A stretch of 64,000 bases of DNA, from the NCBI GenBank assembly GCA_024227565.1, contig JAAEUE010000128.1, positions 49,915 to 113,914 on the forward strand, read 5' to 3'. The DNA comes from Alphaproteobacteria bacterium. Lineage in GTDB: Bacteria > Pseudomonadota > Alphaproteobacteria > Rhizobiales > CAJQND01. The notes beneath the pieces were generated by a model, which did not search any database, was not told the DNA's origin, and saw only the letters and a program-made list of their open reading frames with translations. The translations under genes and the position numbers were made by a program. Positions 17,398 to 25,709 of this stretch are shown here, in pieces; position 1 is the stretch's first letter; every line of letters begins with the position of its first letter.

Positions 17398-18126
17398 CTA
17401 CCAGTTCGCCACCACGTGCCGGGCATGCTGCAAATCTGCGGGAAAATCGACCTCTGCCCACTCGTAGTCATCGAAGGCATGGGCTCTTACGTCCACGAGC
17501 TTGCTGAGCCCGGCCACCGCGGTCACAAACCATTGCGTCAGGCCCTGGGGGCTGCGCACCATGCTGTCGAGCACATCGGCGTATTTCTGGCCGCCTTGCC
17601 CGCGGAAGAGATAAAAACCGATTGCCTCCGCATCAACCGCTTCCAGCGGCAGGCGCTTGCCGATTTCTGTTACGCGTTCGCCGTCCATCATCACCTTCAT
17701 ATCGTCAGCGTCGTAGGCTTCCTTATGATTGATGGCGACGGTCACCTCTGCGTCCGGGGCGCTCAAGAGGTGGGCCACGAGGTCGGTCTTGAAAAGATTG
17801 TCTCCGTTCACCTGGATGAAGTCGCCGGTCATCTCATGACGGGCCATCCAGCAGCTGGCAAGATTGTCGGACACGCTGTAGAACGGATTGAACACCGTAC
17901 GCACTTCGATGCCCAAATCGGCGGCAATCTCCTGCAATGCTGTTTCCATAAGGTTGTCGCCATATCCGGTGACCACCACAAACTCATTGACGCCGCAGCT
18001 GACGAATGCGTCGATCTGGCGGCCAATAAGACTGCGGCCGCCCACATCCAGCAGGGCCTTGGGCACCATCTCGGTCAGCGGCAGCAGTCGCTTGCCCTGA
18101 CCAGCACCCAAAATGATGACTTTCAC
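17398..18126 (-). CDS. Sugar/alcohol-phosphate nucleotidyltransferase (NTP_transferase family)
   Basis: A 242-residue protein with the full nucleotidyltransferase signature 'LGAGQGKRLLPLTEMVPKAL' and the metal Asp in 'FIQVNGDNLFKTD'. The short length without a C-terminal beta-helix resembles the CTP:phosphocholine, inositol-1-phosphate or glycerol-phosphate-type cytidylyltransferases rather than glucose-1-phosphate enzymes. I infer that it makes the CDP-alcohol used by the phosphotransferase encoded at 21957-23225. The GTG at 18126 starts the conserved strand directly. It faces the MobA-like gene tail to tail across 28 bases, which contain a possible remnant of the palindromic repeat. Confidence 0.8.
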   Translation of the reverse strand: MKVIILGAGQGKRLLPLTEMVPKALLDVGGRSLIGRQIDAFVSCGVNEFVVVTGYGDNLMETALQEIAADLGIEVRTVFNPFYSVSDNLASCWMARHEMTGDFIQVNGDNLFKTDLVAHLLSAPDAEVTVAINHKEAYDADDMKVMMDGERVTEIGKRLPLEAVDAEAIGFYLFRGQGGQKYADVLDSMVRSPQGLTQWFVTAVAGLSKLVDVRAHAFDDYEWAEVDFPADLQHARHVVANW

Positions 18127-18248
18127 TTGCAAATACCCCAAAACCCGTGAACTAGTGTTACTCTGTTGGAGAGGATGGCTCTCAATGGCACCGGTCTGAC
18201 ACGCTGTCAACGCAAAGGCGCCTAACGCCTTATTTGATACATCGGTGC

Positions 18249-19154
18249 ATGGTAAAACTGGCACATATCTCCGATCCGCATCTGACTTTGCCCAAGGCGA
18301 CGCTCGCCCAGTTGCTGGGCAAGCGTATTCTCGGGTTCCAGTCTTGGCATCTCAACCGCAAAAACATTCACGACCCGGCAATTTTGGCCGAACTGGTTGC
18401 TGATCTGCAAAGCCAGCGCCCTGACCACATTGCGGTGACGGGCGATCTCACAAACATTGCTCTGCCATCCGAATTTGCCGCTGCTGGAAAATGGCTGGAA
18501 AAATTAGGCCAGCCGGATCAGGTGGCGGTGATACCGGGCAATCACGATGCCTATGTAAAGCTGCCTTGGGATATAGGCCCAGGCACCTGGCAGAAGAACA
18601 TGCAAGGCGAATACGCCGTGTCGGACACCGAGCTGGACAATGGGTTTCCCTACGTGCGGCTTCGAAAGAGCGTGGCCCTCATTGCGCTGTCGTCTGCAGT
18701 GCCCAGTATGTGGTTTGCGGCCGGCGGCAGGGTTGGCAAGGGTCAATTGGAGAATCTGAAGCTGCTGCTTCCCCGGCTCAGGCAACAAGGTTTCTTCCGC
18801 ACCGTGATTGTGCACCACCCGCCCCTGCCGGGGCAGGCTCAATGGCGCAAGGCTCTCTGGAACGCGGCAGAGCTTCGCGACATATTGGTTGAAGAAGGCG
18901 CGGAACTCGTCCTGCATGGCCACAATCACCGGCACATGCATGAAGAGCTTAAAACCAGCCATGGCACCGCCCAGGTTTTTGGCGTACCGTCCGCATCGGC
19001 GCGCCGAACCAAACACAAGCCGGCCGCCGCATGGAACCTTTATGATGTGCGGCGCGAGGATGGCGCATGGCGGTGCGACGTGCAGGTTCGGGGACTGGAT
19101 ACGGACACGCAGCAATTTAGTGAACTTCGCCACTTTGCGGTCAAGTTTGATTGA
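18249..19154 (+). CDS. Calcineurin-like metallophosphoesterase
   Basis: A 301-residue phosphoesterase with all five metal-binding blocks: 'ISDPHL', 'AVTGDLTN', 'PGNHDAY', 'VHHPPL' and 'LHGHNHRH'. It resembles the cyclic-nucleotide/lipid-phosphate type (3',5'-cyclic-AMP phosphodiesterase CpdA branch). Being placed in the sphingolipid locus between a nucleotidyltransferase and LptF-like permeases it could dephosphorylate a lipid or CDP-linked intermediate, but that is inference. It starts a six-to-seven gene plus-strand run. Confidence 0.8.
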   Translation: MVKLAHISDPHLTLPKATLAQLLGKRILGFQSWHLNRKNIHDPAILAELVADLQSQRPDHIAVTGDLTNIALPSEFAAAGKWLEKLGQPDQVAVIPGNHDAYVKLPWDIGPGTWQKNMQGEYAVSDTELDNGFPYVRLRKSVALIALSSAVPSMWFAAGGRVGKGQLENLKLLLPRLRQQGFFRTVIVHHPPLPGQAQWRKALWNAAELRDILVEEGAELVLHGHNHRHMHEELKTSHGTAQVFGVPSASARRTKHKPAAAWNLYDVRREDGAWRCDVQVRGLDTDTQQFSELRHFAVKFD

Positions 19155-19203
19155 CTTAAGAAGAAGGTCACTCAAGTGAGGTTTGAAGGAGAGACGGCCT
19201 AAC

Positions 19204-19635
19204 ATGAACCCGACAATGGAAAAGTTTGGCTATCCGGCCACCCTTGTCCAGGATCTGGACCATTGGTGCGTGCTGCTGCGCGTCCAACAGGCCACGCTCG
19301 GGTCATTGGTGCTGGTGTGCAAGGAGAATGCAGAAGCCTTCTCTGACATCAGCAAGGAGGCATTCGGCGAACTTGCCATTGCAACCCGCCAAATCGAAAC
19401 GTCGCTGCAGGCGTTCCGCCCCTATGAGAAGATCAACTACCTGATGCTGATGATGGTGGATCCGAACGTGCATTTTCACGTGATCCCACGGTATGCAGTT
19501 CCCCAGGAGTTCGCGGGCGTGGAGTTTGCAGATCCTGGATGGCCTGCAGTGCCGGTGCTCTCCAGTGCGGTCAGTGTTGAGGATGCATTGCGCGAAGAAC
19601 TATTGACCGCCTTGAAAGCGGTTTGGGCTGGATAA
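19204..19635 (+). CDS. HIT-domain protein
   Basis: A 143-residue histidine-triad protein. The triad region reads 'DPNVHFHVIPRY', which gives the HxH but not the full HxHxHxx of Hint/Fhit hydrolases; the remaining part ('WCVLLRVQQATLGSLVLV', 'EKINYLMLMM') fits the HIT fold of the GalT/Ap4A phosphorylase-like branch. It likely acts on a nucleotide conjugate. An AAGGAG ribosome site is 12 bases upstream. It is followed four bases later by the LptF-like gene. Confidence 0.75.
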   Translation: MNPTMEKFGYPATLVQDLDHWCVLLRVQQATLGSLVLVCKENAEAFSDISKEAFGELAIATRQIETSLQAFRPYEKINYLMLMMVDPNVHFHVIPRYAVPQEFAGVEFADPGWPAVPVLSSAVSVEDALREELLTALKAVWAG

Positions 19636-19639
19636 CGCC

Positions 19640-20851
19640 TTGACCATAACCGCCCGATATATCGCCAGCACCATTGCCAAGCCACTGCTGTCCGCCATCG
19701 CCATCGGATTGCTGGTCTTGCTGGCCGACCGGCTGGTTCGGCTTTTGGATATAACTTTGGGTAAGAAGAATTCACTGGGCATTGTGTTTGAGATGCTGAC
19801 TTACCTGGTGCCTCATTATCTCGGGCTCGCCTTGCCGGCGGCATTGTTCTTGGGGTTGTTGTTCGGTTTCAATTCTCTGTCGAAGAACAGCGAGTTGGAT
19901 GCGTTCATGGCCACAGGCATTGGTTTGCACCAGCTGGTGCGTCCGGTCTTGATCCTTGCTGGTTTTTTCAGCCTGTTGGCGCTTTTGATCGTGGGCTGGG
20001 TGCAACCTCAGGCGCGGTATGCCTTCAGAGCGATCGTGCACTCGGTTCAAAATGTAGAAATCTTTTTCTTGGCCGAGGCCGGCGTGTTCATGCAGGCCGG
20101 GTCAAGGACGTTTATTCTCGATAAATTATCGCGAAAAAACAATCGCTTTGAGCGAATCTTCCTGTTCGAAGACAAAAAGGCGGAAGGCAGCCTCACCTTA
20201 ACGTCTACAGGCGGTGCGCTGGTGGAGCATGAGGGCGATCCGCGGCCAATATTGCGCCTGCGCGAAGGCCACCGCCTGCGGATAGATGGGATAGTTGAAG
20301 AAGAGGCAGCAGCAAAACCCCTCCCGCCTCACGTTGTCGGCGAGTTCAACAATGTGGACACTCCGATCGGGAGGATTGTCGGAACAAAGTTCAGGCTGCG
20401 CGGCATCGACCATCGCGAGCTTTCGATTTGGGAACTGTTCAGCCTGCGCGAAAAACCGCCTGCAAAAACGTCAAAACCCCAAATGATGGGTGAATTGCAC
20501 AAGCGCGTGGTCACGATACTCAGCATCATGCTGTTGCCCATTCTGGCCGTGCCCTTTGCCATTGGACGCAGGCGGGGGCACCGCTCCTACCGGTTTGCCC
20601 TGGCGGTGGTCATATTGGTTGTCTATCACGAAGTTTTGGAACAAGGCGCGCTGCTTGCAAAACTTGGCAAGGCGTCGCCCTGGTTCTCCGTATGGATCCC
20701 ATTTCTGGCGCTCGCGGCCTTTTCATTCTGGCAGTTTTATAGCGCTTGTTTCACCTTGAAACCGGCCAAACTGGAGCCCACTCTGGACTGGTTGATCGAT
20801 CGCATCGAACGGGTGAAGACCTCGCTTCAGCAAAGGTTGAAGGCGGCATGA
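19640..20851 (+). CDS. LptF-like (YjgP/YjgQ) permease in the sphingolipid locus
   Basis: A 403-residue inner-membrane protein with three N-terminal helices (about residues 5-125), a periplasmic beta-jellyroll-type middle (about 130-275) and three C-terminal helices (about 280-385), the architecture of LptF/LptG, which extract LPS from the inner membrane and hand it to LptC. 'LVPHYLGLALPAALFLGLLF' with 'SKNSELDAFMATGIG' is the conserved N-terminal signature. Start is TTG, four bases after the HIT gene. Its place among ceramide genes suggests a dedicated lipid-extraction pair rather than the housekeeping LPS system. Confidence 0.8.
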   Translation: MTITARYIASTIAKPLLSAIAIGLLVLLADRLVRLLDITLGKKNSLGIVFEMLTYLVPHYLGLALPAALFLGLLFGFNSLSKNSELDAFMATGIGLHQLVRPVLILAGFFSLLALLIVGWVQPQARYAFRAIVHSVQNVEIFFLAEAGVFMQAGSRTFILDKLSRKNNRFERIFLFEDKKAEGSLTLTSTGGALVEHEGDPRPILRLREGHRLRIDGIVEEEAAAKPLPPHVVGEFNNVDTPIGRIVGTKFRLRGIDHRELSIWELFSLREKPPAKTSKPQMMGELHKRVVTILSIMLLPILAVPFAIGRRRGHRSYRFALAVVILVVYHEVLEQGALLAKLGKASPWFSVWIPFLALAAFSFWQFYSACFTLKPAKLEPTLDWLIDRIERVKTSLQQRLKAA

Positions 20852-21924
20852 CCTGGACCTTGAGCATGATGTTGACCCGGATGATGGCGTCCCGGTTCGG
20901 GCTTATTCTGGCGGGCATTACGATCTTCGTTCTGACATTGGATGTTGCAACCTATGCGCCGGACATCCTTGCCTTGCACAATGACGAGCTTAGCTCGATC
21001 GCAAAGTACGCACTGTTGCGCCTGCCTGGTGTGGCCTCGGCATTCGTGGGCATTGCAGCGCTTCTTGCGCTTCTCCTGATGTTGACGGAGCTTAGCCACC
21101 GCTCCGAGTTGGTGGCGATCTGGAACACAGGGATTTCGCAATTGCGGCTTATATTGATCATCGCTCCGGTGGCGCTGGCCATCGGCGTGTTCCATTTTTT
21201 GGTCGACGATCAGGCGGTGCCAGGGGCTGCGCCAACCCTTCACAAATGGGGCATTGGGGACTATTCGGGTAAAAAGCTCAAAGTCGGCGAGGACGATCCG
21301 ATTTGGTTGAGATCCGGGAACGATATCCTGAGGGCCGCCAAGAGCAATCCTAACGCAACCAAGCTATCGAACGTCACCATCTTCAGGCGGGACGCAGCAG
21401 GGATCTTGACCGAGCAAATTATCGCCAAGTCTGCAGAACAGGTCTCGGGCCGCTGGGAGTTGGCTGATGTGGTGATCTATTACCGGGAAAACCTCCCGCC
21501 AAGCCGGGTCAACCGAATGATTTACTCCGGTCTTTTGCGGCCCGCAGCGGTCGGAACCCGGTCTGGTGATCCAGAGGAAATGAGCAGCGCCGATTTGCAA
21601 TATTTCATCGCAAACGCCGGCTTCGGCATTCGGCCGCCACATGTCTATTCCACCTGGCAACAAAAGCGCATCACCCTGTTCTTTGTGTCGTTTTTGATGG
21701 TGCTCATTGCAGTCCCGCTATCAGTTCAATACCGGCGTGGCGGCGGCCTCGGACGGTTTTTTGCCATTGGGGTGGGCCTTGGTTTTGCCTACTTCATTTT
21801 TGAAGGTGTTTCCCTCACCATGGGCGAGCTGGGCCTGGTGCCCCCCTGGATGGCTGCCTGGATGCCTATGATGGTGTTTGGTGCCACTGCAACGGCGATT
21901 GCAATCAGCCAGGAAAGCCTTTAA
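20848..21924 (+). CDS. LptG-like (YjgP/YjgQ) permease in the sphingolipid locus
   Basis: A 358-residue protein with the same plan as its neighbour: N-terminal helices with 'LTELSHRSELVAIWNTGIS' after helix 2, a periplasmic domain (about residues 120-265) and C-terminal helices. The ATGA overlap with the LptF-like stop indicates coupled translation and a heterodimer. A matching LptB ATPase is not encoded in the window; it might be shared with the LPS machine. Confidence 0.8.
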   Translation: MTWTLSMMLTRMMASRFGLILAGITIFVLTLDVATYAPDILALHNDELSSIAKYALLRLPGVASAFVGIAALLALLLMLTELSHRSELVAIWNTGISQLRLILIIAPVALAIGVFHFLVDDQAVPGAAPTLHKWGIGDYSGKKLKVGEDDPIWLRSGNDILRAAKSNPNATKLSNVTIFRRDAAGILTEQIIAKSAEQVSGRWELADVVIYYRENLPPSRVNRMIYSGLLRPAAVGTRSGDPEEMSSADLQYFIANAGFGIRPPHVYSTWQQKRITLFFVSFLMVLIAVPLSVQYRRGGGLGRFFAIGVGLGFAYFIFEGVSLTMGELGLVPPWMAAWMPMMVFGATATAIAISQESL

Positions 21925-21956
21925 CTCTCAAATCTTCCCCAGCAAACGGAACTAGG

Positions 21957-23225
21957 ATGGCCCTGGGCCAGCAGCAGCGCGTGACCAAAGAGCGGACCAG
22001 TACAAAAAAGAAAACGGACAAAACTGTTCCCGCCGCTGAAGCAGTGTTTCGAGCAGATCCGGTCCTATGTTTTCTTGAACCCAAGACCAGCGCCCAAGCG
22101 ATGTGGGGCATGAGCCTGCGCGACCGGCTGATCAAGCAGTTTGCCAAGGAGGATGTCACCGAAATCATCCCCGTCGATGCGGTTGCCGGGCATCCCGGAC
22201 CGGTAATTCTGCTACGTGAGGATTGCGTTATCGATCCGCCCCTGGTTCCGGTCATCGCCAAGCGGCCCCAGTTTGCGTTGTTAAGTGATGTTGAAACCGA
22301 CATTTGCCCGGTGGCTGTTCACACGCGCGGCGAGGCCGCCGTTTCGGCTGCAGAGAGCATGCAAAGCAACCAGCCGTTGCCCGATGCTGCAAACCTGATT
22401 GCGCGACGCCCCTCAGAGCTGAGCGCAACCTTTTGGGACAAACTCAGAAAGCGTGAAGTGCCCTATGCGCGGGCGGTGTCGCCTGAAAACCATGCAGAAG
22501 CTGAATGGCGCATCTTCATGGGCACCTATAAAGGCGCAACCGATTTGGTCACAAAGTACCTTTGGCCAAAGCCCGCCTTCTATGTGACCCGTTGGCTTGC
22601 ACCCACATCGATCACGCCCAACATCGTAACGGCTTTGAGCGGAATTTGCGTGCTTCTGGCGTTCTGGTTGTTCTGGGAGGGGCAGTTTGTGGCCGGGCTG
22701 GTGTTTGCCTGGCTGATGACGTTTCTGGACACGGTTGACGGCAAACTGGCCCGCACGACACTCACATCATCAAAATGGGGTGATGTGTTTGATCATGGCA
22801 TTGATCTGATCCATCCGCCGTTTTGGTACGCGGCCTGGGCTCTTGGCTTGGGGGCTGTGGGTCTTGCCTGGTCGGCGGGCATGTTCAACGTCATCCTGAT
22901 CGTACTGATCGGCGGCTACATTCTGCAGCGGGTCATGGAAGGGATTGCCATCAAGGCGCTGGGGCTGGAGATCCATATTTGGCGGCCCATTGACACCTTT
23001 TTTCGCCTGATAACGGCGCGGCGCAACCCCAACATGGTTATTTTGACCGTGGTTACGATTGCCTTTGGCCGTCCGGACTGGGCGTTGGAAGCAGTTGCCT
23101 GGTGGACGATCATCTGCCTGGTGCTGCATGGGGTGCAACTGGTCCATGCGCTCATTGTTAAATCCAAGGAGGGCGAGTTGACCTCCTGGATGACCAAGCC
23201 GGTGGACACCAACGCGCCGTCATGA
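21957..23225 (+). CDS. CDP-alcohol phosphatidyltransferase with an N-terminal extension
   Basis: A 422-residue protein. The C-terminal half (about residues 215-400) is a six-helix CDP-alcohol phosphotransferase with the complete catalytic motif at 258-283 (D-x2-DG-x2-AR-x8-G-x3-D-x3-D). The N-terminal 200 residues resemble a degenerate nucleotidyltransferase domain that lacks the GxGxR loop, as in the bifunctional inositol-phosphate cytidylyltransferase/phosphotransferase proteins. It should join a CDP-activated partner to an alcohol or lipid phosphate, giving the sphingolipid head group. Its position (before the lipid kinase and Tam41-like genes and serine palmitoyltransferase) matches my memory of the Caulobacter cpgA-cpgB-cpgC-spt order. 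Confidence 0.75.
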   Translation: MALGQQQRVTKERTSTKKKTDKTVPAAEAVFRADPVLCFLEPKTSAQAMWGMSLRDRLIKQFAKEDVTEIIPVDAVAGHPGPVILLREDCVIDPPLVPVIAKRPQFALLSDVETDICPVAVHTRGEAAVSAAESMQSNQPLPDAANLIARRPSELSATFWDKLRKREVPYARAVSPENHAEAEWRIFMGTYKGATDLVTKYLWPKPAFYVTRWLAPTSITPNIVTALSGICVLLAFWLFWEGQFVAGLVFAWLMTFLDTVDGKLARTTLTSSKWGDVFDHGIDLIHPPFWYAAWALGLGAVGLAWSAGMFNVILIVLIGGYILQRVMEGIAIKALGLEIHIWRPIDTFFRLITARRNPNMVILTVVTIAFGRPDWALEAVAWWTIICLVLHGVQLVHALIVKSKEGELTSWMTKPVDTNAPS

Positions 23226-24175
23226 CCTCGGCGCTCCTCATTAATCCACGCTCAAGCGCTGCGGGAAAACGTGGCCAGCGCCTGGCAGAGGAAGTTTCAA
23301 AGCGCAGCGGCATCATGGTGGGGTCCCTGGAGAGTTTTGCTGATCTCCCTGCAATTTTGGCCGATTTCGCCGCCAAGAACGTGACCACCCTGTTTATTTC
23401 CAGCGGCGACGGAACGGTTCAGGCCGTTCAGACCTTGCTCGCGGAGAACGATATTTTTGAACACCTGCCGACGCTCGCCCTGTTACCGCATGGAACCACC
23501 AACATGACTGCGGCCACCCTCGGGTGCCATGTTCGCAGCCGAAGCGCGATTGCAGATCTTGCCGAAAACCCGGGCTCAGTCTCTGGACCGGCCTCGTTGA
23601 AAACACGCCACACCGTGCGCATCGCCAATCCGGCGGGCCGGGCCCCGCTGCACGGCATGTTTGTTGGCTGCGGGGCGATCCGGGGCGCGGTTGAATTCAG
23701 CCAGTCCACAATGAACCAGAACAATGTGCGCGGCGAGCTGGCGCCGCTAGCCACTCTGCTCACGCTCATGGGGCGTTATTTGTTTTCGCGCCGGGAGACC
23801 GGGATCGTAAAAGCCTATCCCATGCAGGTGAGCGCTGATGGCCAGAACATGGCCGAGGGGCGGTTGTTGCTGTTCATTGTCTCCACTCTGGAAAAGCTCA
23901 TCTTGCGCTCACATCCCTATTGGGCAAGCGGCACCAGCGAGCTGAAAGCGCTCACGATTGGTTATCCGCTGCCCAATGTTCTGCGCAATGTATTGCCCTT
24001 GTTGTACGGCTTTCCGAACCGCAATTTGCCTGATAACTGCCAGAGCAGGGCAGGGGGCGTGTTCGAAGTTTCCGGCACTGTGCCCTTTGTGGTGGATGGT
24101 GAATTCTTCGATGCGCCAGACCATGAACCCCTGAGGCTGGAGCTTGGAACAAAGTTCACCTATCTTTGCCCGTAA
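23222..24175 (+). CDS. cpgB: Diacylglycerol/ceramide-kinase-family lipid kinase
   Basis: A 317-residue lipid kinase with the nucleotide-binding 'SSGDGTVQAVQ' (residues 60-70) and 'LLPHGTTNMTA' motifs of the diacylglycerol/sphingosine kinase family, and a C-terminal 'FVVDGEFFD' as in YegS-type enzymes. In Caulobacter a family member in the equivalent position is the ceramide kinase CpgB needed for ceramide phosphoglycerate. The gene overlaps the preceding phosphotransferase by four bases (ATGA). Orthology is inferred from order and family, not from alignment. Confidence 0.7.
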   Translation: MTSALLINPRSSAAGKRGQRLAEEVSKRSGIMVGSLESFADLPAILADFAAKNVTTLFISSGDGTVQAVQTLLAENDIFEHLPTLALLPHGTTNMTAATLGCHVRSRSAIADLAENPGSVSGPASLKTRHTVRIANPAGRAPLHGMFVGCGAIRGAVEFSQSTMNQNNVRGELAPLATLLTLMGRYLFSRRETGIVKAYPMQVSADGQNMAEGRLLLFIVSTLEKLILRSHPYWASGTSELKALTIGYPLPNVLRNVLPLLYGFPNRNLPDNCQSRAGGVFEVSGTVPFVVDGEFFDAPDHEPLRLELGTKFTYLCP

Positions 24176-24177
24176 CA

Positions 24178-25137
24178 ATGGCCAGCCGCATAAAGCCCGC
24201 AAATCCTCAACAGCTTCGCACCCTGGTCGAAGCACAGCTCGCAACGCCTGCCGGCCGGCAGGTGGAGGCGATTGCCGGCAGCGTGCGCGCCGCCGCGGGC
24301 CAGACGGCTGGCGGCGACCCTGACCGGGCGGTGGCGGCGGTTCTCGGCTATGGCTCGTGCCTGCGCGATGTGTCGCCTGCTGAAGGGCTGGCGGATTTCT
24401 ATGTGCTCATGGCGGATGAGGCCAATATCAGCACCAATCCCGTTGCCCGGCTGGGGTGCCGGATTGCCGCCCCGAATGTGTATTACGCCGAATGCGCCCA
24501 TGAGGGCCAAACCCTCAGGTCCAAATATGCGGTGCTGCCGCTCAGACAGTTCGAGCGCTGCGTTTCTCAGAAAACCCAGAACCCTTATTTCTGGGCAAGA
24601 TTTGCCCAGCCCAGTGCCCTGATCTGGGTGCAAGAAGGCTACGAAGAGCGGATGGTTGAGGCCATCCAATCAGCCATCGTCACCATGCTGCACAACGGGT
24701 TGTCGCTGGCCGATGGCGAAACCGATCAAGCCGACCTTTGGCTGACGGCGCTGCAGGCGACCTATGGCACCGAGCTGCGCTCAGAAAGCGCTGACCGGGC
24801 CCGGCACATTCTGTCCACCAATCCGCAATGGTACGACGCTGTGGCCCGGGCTGTGGTGGGGGACAATCTCGCCGCCGCCCTTGACCGCCTCAGCGACCGC
24901 CAGTGGGCCAAGGGGCGCTCAGACTGGAAGAAGCGGCGCTTGCGCGGCAAGGCGCTTTCTGTGCTCCGCCTCATCAAGGCGGCCTTCACCTTCAAGGGCG
25001 GTGCTGACTATCTGGCCTGGAAGATCGAGCGCCATTCAGGTGTTGCGGTCAAGCTCTCCGGTTGGCAGCGGCGCCATCCCATTCTGGCGTCGGTCTGGCT
25101 GATGCCGAAGCTCTATTTTCAGGGGGCTTTCAAATAA
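24178..25137 (+). CDS. Tam41/Mmp37-like nucleotidyltransferase of the sphingolipid locus
   Basis: A 319-residue soluble protein. 'VLGYGSCLRDVSP' followed by 'ADFYVLM' resembles the GYGS...D core of the Tam41/Mmp37 family, mitochondrial CDP-diacylglycerol synthases with a pol-beta-like fold; 'PNVYYAEC' and 'LRSKYAVLPLRQFERCV' follow in the expected order. I infer cytidylyl transfer to a phosphorylated ceramide or head group. It begins two bases after the kinase gene, so it closes the plus-strand operon; the position matches cpgC in Caulobacter as I remember it. The match is distant and should be confirmed. Confidence 0.55.
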   Translation: MASRIKPANPQQLRTLVEAQLATPAGRQVEAIAGSVRAAAGQTAGGDPDRAVAAVLGYGSCLRDVSPAEGLADFYVLMADEANISTNPVARLGCRIAAPNVYYAECAHEGQTLRSKYAVLPLRQFERCVSQKTQNPYFWARFAQPSALIWVQEGYEERMVEAIQSAIVTMLHNGLSLADGETDQADLWLTALQATYGTELRSESADRARHILSTNPQWYDAVARAVVGDNLAAALDRLSDRQWAKGRSDWKKRRLRGKALSVLRLIKAAFTFKGGADYLAWKIERHSGVAVKLSGWQRRHPILASVWLMPKLYFQGAFK

Positions 25138-25147
25138 AGCAACTAAT

Positions 25148-25254
25148 AAGGCCAAATGGCGCGAATTTGAGCGAAGATTCATAAGCTTACGAGAAATTGG
25201 GTTCGTTTCGCAGTGTCGCAATTTTTGGCGGAATTCTGCGCACGAAGATGAACG
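25148..25254 (+). repeat. Dispersed 107-bp repeat, copy 1
   Basis: This 107-base segment (AAGGCCAAAT... to ...GAAGATGAACG) matches an equally long segment at 58432-58538 at most positions, including an almost identical middle (TTGGGTTCGTTTCGCAG). Its minus strand spells a 'CETNP' peptide, seen also in the other copy. It follows the last plus-strand sphingolipid gene by ten bases and lies just before the AT-rich insert. No coding function is supported. Confidence 0.8.
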
Positions 25255-25415
25255 GCCCGATGGTGACCCATGTTGACCTTTTGACAATTTTGCCTTGTGG
25301 CTGATTTTGGACTATTCTTCCGTTCTGATGCCCAGTTGCTGATTCACAATCGACTTGGATTCATTTTAAAATAGAAAATGTGCAGCATTTTTAGATTATC
25401 CGAATTAGGGATCTC

Positions 25416-25701
25416 ATGTCTAAGTTCGATGAATTCTCATTTAAATGTATTGAATGTTTGTCAAAAAATATAATATGGAGTTCAATTCTAGTATTTAATT
25501 CAATTATTTTTTTTCATAATTGTGACAATAAGATTTTTTCCAAATACTGCAGATAAAATGTTTCATGATAGTGTATATGATTTGGATGTTATGTATGAGA
25601 TTATTCTATATTTTACATTTATAGCGAATATTTGGTTTTTTATATGTATTTATTTTATGAGAAAATGGAAAATATTTGATAAATATAACAAATTGTGGTG
25701 A
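25416..25701 (+). pseudogene. Frameshifted AT-rich gene for a small two-helix membrane protein
   Basis: From about 25360 to 25700 the sequence becomes very AT-rich, unlike everything around it. An ATG at 25416 with AGGGA upstream opens a frame ('MSKFDEFSFKCIECLSK...') that stops after 46 codons at 25556. An eight-T run (25507-25514) separates it from a second frame that ends 'IFDKYNKLW' at 25701. Removing one T joins them into a 94-residue protein with two membrane helices (around 'WSSILVFNSIIFFIIVTI' and 'IILYFTFIANIWFFICIYF') and a basic tail. This indicates a recently acquired gene that is broken, phase-variable by slippage, or affected by a sequencing error. Function unknown. Confidence 0.55.
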
Positions 25702-25709
25702 GAGGCACC

